From: Prochilodus magdalenae
Taxonomy: Eukaryota > Chordata > Actinopteri > Characiformes > Prochilodontidae
DNA: 64,000 bases
Reading direction: 5' to 3'
NCBI GenBank assembly: GCA_024036415.1
Contig: JAMWET010006800.1
Location: 151,501-215,500 of the forward strand
This document shows, one piece after another, positions 46,427 to 60,010 of this stretch. A program made the position numbers and the translations under genes. The notes beneath the pieces are model-generated. The model did no database searches. It saw nothing but the letters and a program-made list of their open reading frames with translations, and was not told the DNA's origin. The stretch's first letter is position 1; every line of letters begins with the position of its first letter.

Positions 46427-49400
46427 TCAGTTCTTCTGCAGTGTGAATACAGCATATGCGTCATTGTTGTGGTCATGGATCTGAACAAATCCTACTTCTT
46501 TAGCAATCTCTCCAACCTTTACGGCAAAAGCAGCCTCCTGCTCCTTAGACAAATCCAAAAGGTACCTTAGACACAGAAACATACCCACACACAGAGTGAA
46601 GACACATACAAGGCAGACCACACCTTAAATGCTATTTACAAACTGTATTATTGTGCTCACAGATTATGTGTTAGACTTACTTGGCGAGTTCTACAATCAG
46701 GACGGCATCTGGTGCAGCAATCTGTTTCAGTGAAGAATCTAAATGGTGCACCATACTGAGGAGGTGAAGCATGTTCATTTTAATCAATACAACATAAATT
46801 AGGAATGAAAAACCTTTTAAGATTCCAGTTAGTGTGCAGATGTAGGAAACACAAACATGGTACCTGGCTGAACAGTAGATGGTGTTAAACAGATGGCTGT
46901 ATCTGTTTTTCAGGGGCAGCTTGGTCAGAGAGTCCGGAGACAGGAACGACACTCTCACTCCATTTAGATCCATTAACTCTACACATGCACACATACCAAA
47001 GTACAAAGATAAGAATGTTGTCACAACTCTAAATCAACATTAGTTCGGTTATTTTAAACTACAACTGTAAGACCACTCTTTAATTTAATTTCCAAAAAGG
47101 CCAAAATGTAACAAATGGCAGAACACATATATAACAGACAATTACAAAATTATAAAGAGAATGACGTATAAGTATAATATTTTTGGTTTTTAAAGACACA
47201 GTATATGGCCCTGAAGAAGGATTGTTGACATTTAGTTCAAAATTTAAACTCAAAATTTTTAAAAGGTGAAAAACAAACAGCAAATACATTGTGATTTTTA
47301 GGTTTTATTTTTTTTTACTGATAAAAGCAACTAATCAACTGAACAATACATGAAGTGCATTATTGTGCTACAGAAATGGTGGGCTATATTTTCTGTGAAA
47401 TGATTCAACAGAGATGTGACATGTAGCATAACTTACTGTAGCATAAACCTAGCTTTAGACGGTCAGTTGACCTTAGCTGTAGATAGTGCTCTAAAGAAAG
47501 GCATATACATCAAAATTAACTGACTAAAGGCAAGTCTGACATTTTTGTTCCAGATTATTTCAAGAGGGAATAATGTATTTATATATGGAATAGAGTGTGT
47601 CAAATACTGGATGTTATTACTCTCATACGGGACTACACAGATGGGCCAAAACATTTGATTATTATAAAAATGTGTAAGGCAGCTATGGTGTTTGGGTAGA
47701 TGCTTGTGTGAATGTTTAAACAGAAATTGTCTGATTTTAAAATGGGAAGAACAGAAGGGTCAAAATGGCAAGAGAGTGCATAAACGTAAGGAGTGGACAA
47801 ATTAAATACAGATTTTTTTAAAAATTATTATATTGATGTGGGTTTCTTTTTCTGTGATTTTTAATTAAATATATGTTTCCTGCTTTTTGTTTAATCACTT
47901 ACTCTACTGTAAAAACATAAAAATCTAAAATCTATTTGAACTTTTGTTTACTTTGTTTATGTTTGTCAGAATAAATAATTATTACTGCACATTAGTTACA
48001 TATGACACATTCATGCAGTGTTGTTACAGACCAGCAATATTTTACCTAGTTGATGTGTCCTGTGGTATGTCTCTGGTTGCTTGTGCACTTCTGTTTGAAT
48101 ATCATTGGCTGTCTTGATGTTTTGTGTTTCTTCCTGTGTCGTCTGGTAGATGATGAAGTCCTGATTCAGTTGTGTAGGTTCAGTTTCCTCTTTAGCCGAC
48201 TGGTCTGACTGTGATTTTGTCTCCACTGTGTGATCATTTGAGACATTCTGTAAATCTCCACACTGACTGACTAGCTGAGGAGCATAACGATGGCCCCCTC
48301 TAGAGGAGAGAGACTCGAACAGCACCTGGACATTTGCTAAAGAGACATCCTGTGCAGTCTTAGAAGGAGAGAAAAGTGGAGTTAGTTGTATATTCATTTT
48401 CAACCTGGGTGAAGAAACTGTCTACTGTATGTATGTTATAAGGGCTACTAATCAAAATGAACTGCAGTAACCACATGTAAAAACAAAACGCTACAACATT
48501 CCTTTTAAGCAGTGTTTTCCAGCCCACTACCCTGAACAATTTAGTTTCCCCTGCTGCCAACACACCTGATCCAACTAATGAACTGGGAAAAGATTATTTT
48601 CTGCTCTAACCCATGAGTGGGGCCCATAGTACCTCCTCTTATATATAAAATCTGCTATCTAATCTCCGGAGGAATATCCCTCGCAAAATATGACTGGTAA
48701 AAAAAAAAGCTGTCTCTGACTTTTGCACAGTATTGTAATTAAATGAAAGAGAATGTATTAGGAAGAGTGCTAATGAAGAGAGGGGAGAAAGCAAATTATG
48801 CTCACTTCTCTTTACCTTCACATGCTGGTTGTTTTGTGTCCTCAGAAGGTCTTTATTCTCGGTTTCAATGCCGAACGACAGGTAGGGACTCGAGACAATG
48901 TCTCCCCAGTATCCTCTCAGTCCTACCCTGTCCCCTCTCTAAGACACACACAGACACACATATGGCTTCCATTCGACCATTAACCCCTAACATTTTACAC
49001 ATGCCATGTCAGGTGGTTAACAGTGATGAGAAATAACTATCACCTCATGTCAGTCTCTAAATGATTCCTTAAAACATCTGTGCAGCACTTTTAACAAGCC
49101 CTTATGATCCTTATGTAATAGTTTATTAATGGTTGTTAATAAGCATGTAATAATTACATAAATTATGTGTAGTAACATACAAGTGATATTAGATGATTTT
49201 CACCTAATTATTAAATTAGGAAATATATTTAACATTTTTTTGATACAAGGCATATACTGTACATTCTAATGCTGATTTAGAAACAAAGAAATTCATCATT
49301 AGTAAAGAATTGTCTGCATCCCTTTTTTAAATATTTACATTAGTTTTTAGCATCTTAGCAATTTGTGATGTATACACTATTCCCTGAAGTTTGATGCTTA

Positions 49401-52400
49401 GTTAATCATTTTGAGGTGGTTATAGTTTCCATATATTAAAATCATTAATTGGACCTGTATTATAAAAGCATGACTTTATAATGTATTTATAAAGATGTGA
49501 TATTTGACATCCAGAGCATCTACACATCTTGAATCTGTAACAAGTATATATATGTTAACTATTATAATCACATCATGATCATACTGCTATTTAGAGGGGC
49601 CTGGTTTAATGTGTGAACACTCACTCCAGTTAAGCTAAAGCTCAAACTTTTTCACTGCGAAACCTTTTTCACCCATGGCTTGGCTCAAAATGTTGAGTTC
49701 ATTGAACTACAAAGATTAAGATGATGATGCTATAGAATGCATTTTTTCAGTATTTTAAATTTATCTCTAATGTCCACACAGAAGGTATGTGACCCAGAAG
49801 AAGAAAAATGCCCATATGTGGTTTTACAGGTCCCTTTACACCAATGTCTATGCATTTCATACACCCTTTTTGATAAACTCACAAAAAATGTGATGATCCC
49901 ATAGAAGCAGAACAGACAGTGTAAATAAGCTAGAATGTCACAGAATTAATTTAGTTAGCTATGCTATCTACTTGGAGCTTGTTAGTAGCTGAACACACCT
50001 ATACTAGATTCATGATTTGATCTCGACAACAACACAAAGCAAATTAAAGTTGTTGCTCACTATGAAACTTTCAGTTTAAGATGTTCTGGCTTTAACAGGC
50101 AAAAAGTGAAGCATGGCTGCTACTTACAGGTTGCTGTTAGGGTGGTGATGCTTATAAAAGTGGAACTACTCCTCTCTTTAGTGTCAAACTCTAAGTCGTG
50201 CTCAATATTGTTCAAGATTTGAAAAAACTATTGGGAGTGAAATGTCCAGAGCGACTTGTCCAGGATCTTGTTAAAGACGGCTTCTTATTTGCCAGTTGTT
50301 TAGTTAATTTTTCTGCCCCATTTTAAATGGCCCTGTAGTTTCTCCATACATTTCTGCATGCTATCCAACATCGTTGCTGATACTCATTTTTGTTTTGCTT
50401 GTGCACATGACCTGGTATGTGTAACTATCAATTATGCGTAAATATTAATTCTATATTAAGACAGTCTTATGATTTTTAAAACAACTCATTTTTGAAATTC
50501 AGGATTTGTTATTGAAAGAGGGAAATCGGTGTCAGAGGTTCACGATATGTCAGTATGTACAGAACTCTCCTTATTAATCCATGACAATGTAGAAGTTTTC
50601 CATTACTGTGGCACCTTCAATGGAACAATCATTTGTGTTGTACAATGGTTAAATTATTTGCTGAAGTTCAATTTACTTCACTATTTACTAGGATATTAAA
50701 TCAAGTCAGCTTGCCTACTTTCTGCAGTTTCTTCTGTGTGTAACTGAATCTGATCTTCAGCGCAAACTGACTTGTGACAGGTTATTAGTATTTTCTTTGG
50801 TCATTCCCCTCATTTCTGAACAGGTATTCAGGTTTGCCCAGCTGTATGATAGAACTGGTAAAACAGGTCTCGGATCAGTGTACATGACAGATTCTATCAA
50901 TCCACCTCACACAGAAGATGTGTGTGAATGCTTCATGTAATTCTTTCTCATGCAGGGCTGTCACAAACATCATAAATTTAATATTTCACACAGTGAAGTG
51001 ACTTACGTGATTAAACACACGTGTGGACAGTAGACTCTGATTGGCTCTTTGGTATAACCCTTCTCTCATCTCAAAAGCCACACCCCTCTCCCGCCATTTG
51101 ACATACTGCTGTTTGTGTATAACTCCACACTGTAAGAGATATAAATATGATTTGATTATGAATAAATTAGAATATTTAAAGCACTGCAGCTGCAGGAATC
51201 TTCCCTGCAGTAAGCTTCCCATTATTTACAGTTATAGACTGTAAACATAAGGGTGAGCATCCAAGTACTTTCAGACATGACCTTTACAGGCTCTCTGTAA
51301 TTGGTTATGATACATTAAGAAATTGATCATGATGCCACTAACACAGTAATATTGCTCACATGTATGGAAAGCTACAAACCCCTTTCTGATGTAGTTTCAT
51401 TGTGAGGTCCCAGTCGAAACAGCCTTTGCGGGAGTCATAACGTGTGCCCAAGTGCTGTCGGATGCGTGCATCCCAGGCTTTAACCGCGCTGACTGGGGAG
51501 GAGGGAGGGTGCTGCCACTGTTTAAAGATCTGAGCTAGCTCATCTCTCTCTCTAAACTACAAACAAGATGAAACAAGCATAGGGAATATTGCTGACAAGA
51601 ACTTCTGGAACTGAATATCAGTTACAATCGTGAATGACAAACAGCATCTGTGATCTTCAAATGTTCTAGCAAGAACTCTTTTATATTGTCCTAAACAATA
51701 TAATTTAACAGTGTATTTTTTTTCTTCTATTTTATGTTGTTTGAGGTAATAATAACAACACAATCAGCCAATTTAATTACATTAGCCTAGTACAGACACT
51801 TTCAGCATAAGGAAATTAGTAGACAGTTTGGTAATGCATCTTTTTTGAAAATAATTTTATTCTTATTAGACTTCCTTTTCTTGTATAAAGTTACATAATT
51901 CTGTTTATCAAAACCTCTGAAACTATTATGCTGACAAAAAATAATTTTACCTTCAAAATTCCCACCAAAATAAATCCACATGTGTGGATTCAATTACTTG
52001 TTGCTTCCTACCTTGATGGATGAGGGCAGTAAAGGCTTATCCCTTAAAAGCGTTTTGTATTTTGCCTAACATACACCTGACTATTGTTAGAGACAAACCA
52101 TATAACCATGCCAGAACAATATAAGAATATAAAACAATAATAGAACCTTTGCGTGTACTGAAGAACACTTAAAAGTGCAATATGTAAGATGACATGTTTA
52201 ATATGTAAGGTTTTTGGTTCCATACCTCACAAATAAATTATTATTTTTTAACATAATGTGGTGAAGGAGCATGATGGAATGTCAAATGCATCTACGTGTC
52301 TATGCATCATGGTACAAAGATGAACCAGCTAGCCCATGCTAAGCAGCTAGCCCCATCTCATCCTGTCTCATAATACCTCTTTGTACCTGCAGTGCCGATA

Positions 52401-54997
52401 GTTAGTCACTGTAGTGTTGAATCTGCCTTTAGTTTCCCCATGAGTGGATAAAGAGAAAGCAGCCAGAAAACTCCCCCACTCTAACAGAAAACCAGTGACA
52501 TAAATATACAGCAGCCTTAACACTGGCGTTGCTTTAGGTGTTTCATTTTTGGGAGATGCTCTAGACAAGTAAACGGATAAAGTAGCTGAATTTGTGATGG
52601 CTTTTCAGAATGGTAAGTAAACAGAGTGAGGAGTAAAGAGGGATGATAAAGGAGCATGAATTTGGAGTATGAACTCAACTAAATGCATCATCTTCCTTAT
52701 TGCTCGTCTCTTGAAAGAGTGTAGCTCTTCTAAGGCAATTTTGATAAACTAAGCTTACCTAGCTAAATAAATAAATCAGAACTATTTGAATATTCATTCA
52801 TTTTTATGAATATATAACACAGGCTAGGTTGCTAGGTTATCGGTAGCATCACTTTTTTTGAGTAAAAAATGTTTTTTTCAGTCATAATTAGAAAGTTGTA
52901 TCTTTCAAACCCTGTGTTCTCTACTACATGCATTACAGAATAAATAAATCAGGAATCAGCAGATGTGTGTTAATTAAAAAAAAAACTTTTAAAATGTCAA
53001 ATATCATAAATACTCATGTTAGTGCATTAGTCAGAGCTTGTCCTGGGCAAATCCTGACTGAGCTTTAACAGACATCATGCAATTATCTAGCTTGATGAAT
53101 GTCATCATAAACCTGCTGGCCTCACCTTGAGAAGACTAGTGTCGAGGCAGGGGTGTGACTGTGTATGTGTGTCAAGCGTGTCGGTGACATAGAGAGAAAG
53201 TTGAGCAGCAACATGTTTCAGTGTCTCCTCAGTCTGACAGCGAATTTCAGAGTTCCCAAACAGCTCAAGAAACACCTCGGTCTTCTCTGTGAAACAAAAT
53301 AACCAACAAATGCATGTACGGGTCAGGAGTGAATAGCAACAGGAAATCTGAACAAGTTACTGTACTGTAGTTAGACCATAACATCTGAAGTGATCGCCAA
53401 GTAAGGAGGGTTCATTTAAAACTGTATTCCAGTAAAAATGACCTTTTAAAAAATGTAATTTTCAAACTAATCAAAAGGATGGACTGTATTAAATTAAAAA
53501 ATCTAATCTGATGTAATGTAATCTGATTGCCTTATAAAATGTCTTATAATTAAATAAATACCCGAGAAAACAAGTTTTATGTTTATGTTAAGATGATTTC
53601 CTGACACAAAATAAACAGAAACAATACAGGTGATGTATAATAATCTGTGCATGGTGTGTGATGTATGGTTTTTTGATAATACCTTTTTGGTCGAGTGAGG
53701 CATTTAAGATATGCAAACATAGTTTGGAATAAAATGAATGATTGGAATACTGTGCCTCTCAGCTTTACATTGCTGTGTAGTTATGTACCCTTCCAACTGC
53801 ACTCACAGGAACAATGTAGATTACCTAGCTTTGAGAGCTAGTTACGTCTTTCAGAGTCTTTTAGATATATCTCCCTCTTTCTGTTATCAGTGCAAAAGTT
53901 AATTTAAATTAATACACCTAGCACTCACCATGCATGCCCATGCTCTCAGGAGTGCTCAGAGACAGATAGAGCAGCAGCAGCTGTCGTGCCACAACTTCTA
54001 TATTGTTCTCAATCACCCAAACCTGCAAAAGCATTACACAAAAAGCAAATGACTGTATTGTATTTATGTTCGTATGTTGTTCGTATCACATCAAAGCATA
54101 TATTGTACAGTGCTGTACTGTTGAGTTGTCGCTAACCCATTTGCCCATGATCACAAGGCTAACATGTTAGTTTATGGTTAATGCGGTAGCAGCTTTTGTT
54201 GCTGTGCTATATGAATCAAGCAAAGTGACGTTCGACAGTCTCAAATATTGGACTATTTTATTTTCATTATTAAATCAAACGTTATGATAAACTGTAAACA
54301 GAAGCATATTCCTATATTGAAAAATGTATCAAATCAAGACATGACTGCATCGAATGGAAATATGAATTTTGTGAATTGTTAAATGCCTCTATTACTTGTA
54401 AAACAGGGGCCAAGCTCCCACTGTGTTTGGATGTCAGCATGGTGCAAAGGCTATCAAGCCAAGCTTAATCTATTCATCAAAGTGTCATCGAAAAATGTTC
54501 ACCTTTTGGCAACCTGATGCTGTTGCAAAACTCCTGGCAACAGTTCATTCTCATAATGTATAGAACAGGTGAGGTCTGCCTGTTAAGCAGCATGCATACG
54601 TTTGAATGCCACGTATAAAAGGAACAAGTGAACAAATGAAAAATGGTGCAAATGCTGTTTTTTTCCCCCTACTCTGTTAATCAGTGACTTACATGGAGGG
54701 AGTTGTTTTCCCTTAGGCCTGCGATCGTCTTTAGGATGTGTCTGGGGTCTCCACTGCCCACCAGCAACACATTAAGCTCCCCTTCTGGCCTAACTACATC
54801 TATGCACATACACATAAAAGGAGATAAAAGTGATTATAAGTGATTATAAAGGACTATTTCTGCAAATATTCCCTTAATTAATAGGAACTGGAACTGGAAC
54901 TGTTCTCACCGGCACTGAGCACATCTCTTGCTGGTCCAAAACCCCACCAAGTGATGCAGCCTGCACCCTCTACAGTCCGGCAAGCACTCATTCTCAT
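46427..54997 (-). CDS. dnaaf3: Dynein axonemal assembly factor 3
   Basis: Cytoplasmic factor needed to pre-assemble outer and inner dynein arms of motile cilia. Minus-strand coding exons in transcript order: 54997-54910, 54793-54693, 54022-53929, 53286-53126, 51556-51380, 51129-51007, 48938-48816, 48358-48046, 46978-46864, 46755-46681, 46565-46427. They sum to 502 codons plus stop without frame breaks. Marks shared with human DNAAF3 are GCITWWGFGPARDVL near the start, LNVLLVGSGDPRHILKTI, VWVIENNIEVVARQLLLLYL, GTRYDSRKGCFDWDLTMKL, RGYWGDIVSSPYLSFGIE and a C-terminal PDAVLIVELAKYLLDL. The 313-nt exon 48358-48046 encodes a polar, Gln/Thr-rich linker that I expect to be disordered. One exon (48938-48816) has no long ORF on its strand and was found from the motif. 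The start MRMSACR has two adjacent Met codons. Confidence 0.93.
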
Positions 54998-55895
54998 AAC
55001 ACCTGTAAGTGAGAAAAATTGAACAGCACTTCCTACACTTCCAGCTCAAAAATAGTTGCTGTTTGGATTTAAATAAGCAAATATCTATGAATTTGATCAA
55101 TCCAGTAAGCAACTTCTCATTCCTTAAACAACTACTGTATGTGGGAAGACGTGTCACATGGTTGTAGACAAGATGTTACAAAGTGTTGCAGAAGGGTCAT
55201 ATTATTGGCCTGAACCAAACAAGGAAAACATCTGGTCATCACATTAGTGTACAGTAGTAGTGTAGTATAGTAATGTCCCCACAACCGCGTGTAAGATATG
55301 TGGTAGGAAAAACAATCATGACTGTGAATGGAGATCCCTTAAATGCTTGTCTGAAATCAAATGGTGAAAAATCAACAGAAAATGTCACGGCTATAATAGT
55401 TAGCTATAACAACAGTCCCCTGCACATTAGGCTAGCGCCTACATATCTTAAAACACATTATCTTAGATCAGCTGTTTTTAAAGGTGATCAGTGAATAAAT
55501 TTGACATTCACCTTTTACAGAAACAACCACAAGAAAATCACTTGTCAGTGAGGCTAATCAGAGAAAAATAAAGACTGGACTCTGGAGCAATGGAATAAGG
55601 TTATGTGATCTGATGAGTCTGTGATCTGAGAGTGGCCCTATTCTAGACCAACGGGTAATGACAGGGTGCAGAGACAGAAGTGGATAAAATAAAGCCCACA
55701 CCATGCTCAGTGCCCACTGTACGAGTCTCCTAAACCCTCTTGGCTGGGGAAGATTTTACGGAGTCGTTCAAAATGAATGCAATTCTGTGACGTGCATAAG
55801 GTTGTCGAAACAATCCTATAGGGAATGTTAACAAATGTTAAAGGCGATGCAATGAAATGTTATAATTGATATATTCTTCTTATTAGATATAAAAT

Positions 55896-55896
<1 letters not shown>

Positions 55897-55926
<30 letters not shown>
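55897..55926. repeat. GA microsatellite near the dnaaf3 first exon
   Basis: Uninterrupted AG run, about 90 bases downstream of the dnaaf3 first exon (in transcript orientation), inside intron 1. Confidence 0.95.
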
Positions 55927-55928
<2 letters not shown>

Positions 55929-56015
55929 AGCGTGGCAGATTTAATCTAATTTTATCATATAAACGGCGGTATCTGGGATTAGTGGTAGATAATGAGATTA
56001 TTTAATGTGACTTAC

Positions 56016-56058
56016 TCTCTCGCTGGAAACCCTCAGCACGGCCTGTAAAGTTGACAAA
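56016..56058 (-). other. dnaaf3: Probable non-coding first exon of dnaaf3
   Basis: On the minus strand a consensus donor (AGA|GTAAGT, genomic 56015/56016) follows a GC-richer stretch. The next exon opens with acceptor TTACAG at 55003-55004 and carries the ATG. The 5' limit is unknown. I set it just before the X-box. GC-box-like GGCGGGCGGGCGG lies upstream at about 56084-56096. Confidence 0.5.
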
Positions 56059-56059
56059 C

Positions 56060-56074
56060 GGTTGCTTAGTAACC
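56060..56074 (-). promoter_or_regulatory. RFX X-box motif in dnaaf3 promoter
   Basis: GGTTGCTTAGTAACC is an imperfect palindrome with half-sites GTTGCT and AGTAAC one base apart. It fits the RFX X-box pattern (GTnRCY, 0-3 bases, RGYAAC). RFX factors with FOXJ1 drive motile-cilia genes, so an X-box next to dnaaf3's first exon makes biological sense. Confidence 0.65.
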
Positions 56075-56099
56075 ATGAACTGTGGCGGGCGGGCGGTGG

Positions 56100-58950
56100 T
56101 GCCAAGAACACGCCCACTAGCACGACGCTCTGGTTCAAAGCCTCGAGGAGCGATTTTTATTGGTTACGTACTTTCCGCACGTTACAGAGACACGGGCTCA
56201 GTCTGAAATGTCTTCCTCCTTCGCATAAAGTGCACCGCAGAGATCATGAAACTTCTACACCCGAATAGTGCACTAAATGTTAGATAGGGAGTTCGGCTGA
56301 ACGGAATGGCTTTTAATTAAACAAAGTTGCACGTTTAGACGTAGAAAGCGTTATTTCACGACCTACACAGAGTCACTACATAGGGATTAAGCAGCCATGG
56401 AAGCATTTGATGGCAAATCATGGTGAGAACCATTTTTTAAAATAAATTAATTTATTACCTTCCCAATATCAAATTTTATACACAAGATATGTAATCATTC
56501 ATTTAAAAGACTTAATAAAATGCACAGATTACTATCCAATGAGGAAAACTGATTAACTGGCAAAAAAACATCAGGGAAATAAAACCCAGGAATGCAGTGT
56601 TGCACACAATATGTCACAAGAGTACATAATAAATTATTTAGTAAATGTGTTTTGAAGATGGATTTGGCCACATCATTTGATCAGATTGTGGCTTCCTGCC
56701 AAGTTACACTGCTGACTGTGCAGGTACGCCACTGGTTTCTGGTTAACTGCACCAGAATCAGAAATCAATCTCATATTGAAACAGGCGGGCCTCTCTAATA
56801 CATATTAAAGACGTTCCTGTGGTGCTCAGTTCCAGCCCAACTGAACACCTCTGATCCAGATTAGATCAGTCTCATTGCATAACTGGATTAGACAGTGTTA
56901 TGTCGAGTGGTTGGAGCTGAAGTCGTCAGGAAGATCTGTCTCCAGGGAGCTGGTGAGCTTGGCTCTAAACATTTAAACCTATATGTAAGGAGAGCTCTAG
57001 TCAGCCTAGTGCAAACATTCCCACACTGCTAAGTGCCTGTTACTCAGTGAAGCGCACTAATCTTTAACCATTCAAAAAGTGTCTGTACCTACCAATAAGG
57101 GTGTAACACCTCCACCCAGCTGACAAGTCATTTCGCTTAATTTCATGTGATTTCATGCAACAGGAATTTGTTAGCACTGACAGTTCACTTCAGTCAAGTA
57201 CATTAATGGACGACTTTACTGAATGTTCTATTTTCCTGCATGATATAGTCATGTAAACAAGACCATTCAGAGTGGATGGGTGTAAAATGTTCTATTCTAG
57301 AGAAGCTTACACAGTCAGGATTGTTCACTGTGGTTGTAATGGAGTAGTAAATATATATTTATTTCATGAATCAGAAGCAAGTATCCCAACTGGTGCCTAA
57401 GACCTTGTTTAAGTTTTTGGCCTAATACTGATTTCACCACTGTATAAGAAACAGTAGGCCCACCTAAAGATTACCTTCAGTCAATCTGCAGGGTAGCTGA
57501 AGAAGGGCATGACTGTGCGGAGGAGGAAGATAGGCTGTTTGTGACAGGGCCTTGTTGGCAGAGTTAACTATGCTGTCGCCTGCAGCAGAGTCGGTGCAAG
57601 CTTTGCACTTCAGTTTGCTTTTTTTTTATGCACTAGACGTGACTAGCTGATCCAAGACAAGGGGTGTGTCCCCAGGTGGGTGTGAGTGTGTGAGTGTTCC
57701 GGAGCGTTGGTGTACACACTGTTCTGCAGGAAGAAGGGAAGACAGTAAAGAATCAAGGTAAGGACAAAATCCTCTACTCAAACCACTTGCTTCAATGTAA
57801 ATGTGTATTATTTCCATGTAAGCCGTGCACAGATGTGAAAGGCTGGTGTGCATGTCTGTGACGGATGGCGTGGCTCAAAGGTCCTAGCGCATGTGTTAGT
57901 GAACTGCAGCGGAGTGGTTTTTCCTTTCACTTACACCAGCATGGTGAATTTACACTGTGTCTTTTCATTCATGCATCAGTTTTTCTTGTACATGTATTGA
58001 ACATGAACAGTGCTCAGCTACCATAACTGTGTATTCAACAGTCATATCTGCAGAACAGAGTTAAAGGTCTGTGCTTCTTTGTTGTAATAAATCCACAGAA
58101 ATCCACAAATGCCCATTAAGTTATTCCTTTATCTCCATGAGGAGAAAGAAAGCATGTACAAAGTTCTGTTCAGAGCTGTTTGCCACAGTAGATGAAATAA
58201 AAATTCACAAATATTCATCATTCCTTTGTAGGTAGTTGATGTCTTGTGAGCCTTTCTGAAGTGCAATGAGTTGCACCAGATGGCCCCCAGCACTCTCCAG
58301 GATTTGTTCAATTCTGTCATGTGATTAAACATAATTAAGCACTGATTAGTCAAAACAGGTGTTGAAACCACAAGTCATTTAGGGCTGACAGCGGTTAAGG
58401 ATCTTACTACATTGTCCATTTTTGCTTTTTGTTGGTTGTACAAAATTGGTCCAGATGTCCAAGCACTTTCACATGTTAGAAGTTTAGACTGCTTATTTTT
58501 ATCCAATGAAATCTTTCAGATTACCATCAATGTAGAAACACAGCTGGTTCAGAAAGGTGACCTGCTGGAGACATGATTAAACACTAGCCAGCTCTGCAGT
58601 AACTGAGAACATTAGGTTCTGTAGCTGATCTGTCATCTATCCATAACTGCATCATGTACACACCCACTCACTCACTGAATTTAGCGACACTGTGTTTGGA
58701 GTTCTCCTTTTTAGATGAAACAGATGCATGACAGACTCTTAGGAACATAACATCAACATACAATGGTGTAGCAATGATGAAGCATCAGGATACATTCTGT
58801 AGACGATTAAGAGAGTGCATAAATAGGATTTATTAGTAATCTGCTGAATTCTGTCTTACTTTATTTGGAGTGACCAAGTTCAGATCTGTAGACGATCTAC
58901 AGACCATCTCAACATCCTCACCAAGCTTTTGTAGACACACTGCTGACATC
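56100..58950. other. Intergenic spacer, no gene seen
   Basis: AT-rich DNA with short spurious ORFs only. A repeat-like stretch (GTTCCTGTGGTGCTCAGTTC to about 56960) resembles fish short repeats. No RNA gene or conserved coding frame was recognised. Confidence 0.45.
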
Positions 58951-58954
58951 ATCC

Positions 58955-59165
58955 TCTAACTGAGGTTTTGGGTTAAGGTTAAGGTTAGGGTTAGAATAAG
59001 TTTTGGGTTGAGGTTAAGTTTATGGTAAAGATTAGGATTAGAACCTGGGTTAAGGTTTTGGGTTAAGGATAGGGTTAGGATAAGATTTTGGGTTGGGGTT
59101 AAGGTTAGGATTAGGTTTTGGGTTGAGGTTAAGGTTCGGCCCAGGGTTAGGGTTGTGTTTTGGGT
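58955..59165. repeat. Degenerate telomere-like repeat tract
   Basis: About 200 bases built from GGTTAAGGTTAGGGTTA-like and GGTTTTGGGTTAAGG units, i.e. diverged TTAGGG-type hexamers on the + strand. An apparent minus-strand ORF (58956-59189) is only the translation of this repeat. Confidence 0.85.
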
Positions 59166-59189
59166 GAGACTGATACTGATGTTAACCAT

Positions 59190-60010
59190 CTACAAAGGAC
59201 CACTTAAAACAAAGTCTTACTAAAAAATCAAGCCAAATATTGGGAATCTAGGAAATTGACACAGCTGAGGTTTGGAAAGAGTAAAACAACCACACTGAAC
59301 TATATCATATTGTTACTCATTGTACATCCTTTCAGACTCAGTGAAAGGAGTCTGCATGTTCCTCTTTTGTCTGTGTGGGGTTTCCCCAGGTGCTAGGTTT
59401 CTTCTCACAGTCCTAAGACATGCAGTCAGGTGAATTGGAGATGCTAAATTGCGCCCCTTGTTGTGAATGTGTATGTTTGTGTGTCTGCCCTGTGATGGAC
59501 TGACAACCTGTCCAGTGTGTTTCTTGTTTTCTGACCAATGAGTGCTGAGATAGGACTAAGAAAAACCAACACGGAAGGATAAAAGTGAGTGAGAGTGAAA
59601 ATGTTGGCTAAAGAAGAGGGGCATGCAAATGATTAGAAAATCCTGTAACTCCAGTTTCCTGCACTGTTTGGAGATTCTCCTATTCAAACACATTAGATTC
59701 AACTTAGCTCAATAGCAGGTTTAGCTGGTGTGCTAGAGCAGGTTCCCCAAGGAATACCACTAGAGTTAAATGGCAGATGGGTTGGTAAAACATCATTAAA
59801 AACAGTGGTTGATCTAATATAAGATTTTAACAGATAAAACATGTGATATAAATGGACCATCTTCATCAGACGGAACACCAAGAGGTGTTTTACCTTTTTA
59901 AGTAAATATTTTATTATCTGTATTTGCTTGCATGTGTGTAAATGCCAAGTGCACAGTTGTGCCATTATATGTTTGGTAACTCATAAAGTTGAAACTTTCT
60001 TTGTCCACAG
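59190..60010. other. Upstream flank of the V-set gene, no exon identified
   Basis: No obvious signal-peptide exon was found before the V-set exon. The stretch is AT-rich and unremarkable. Confidence 0.4.

Noticed and set aside
58956..59189. 77-codon minus ORF rich in Asn-Leu-Thr
   Set aside because: Pure translation of the telomere-like repeat.
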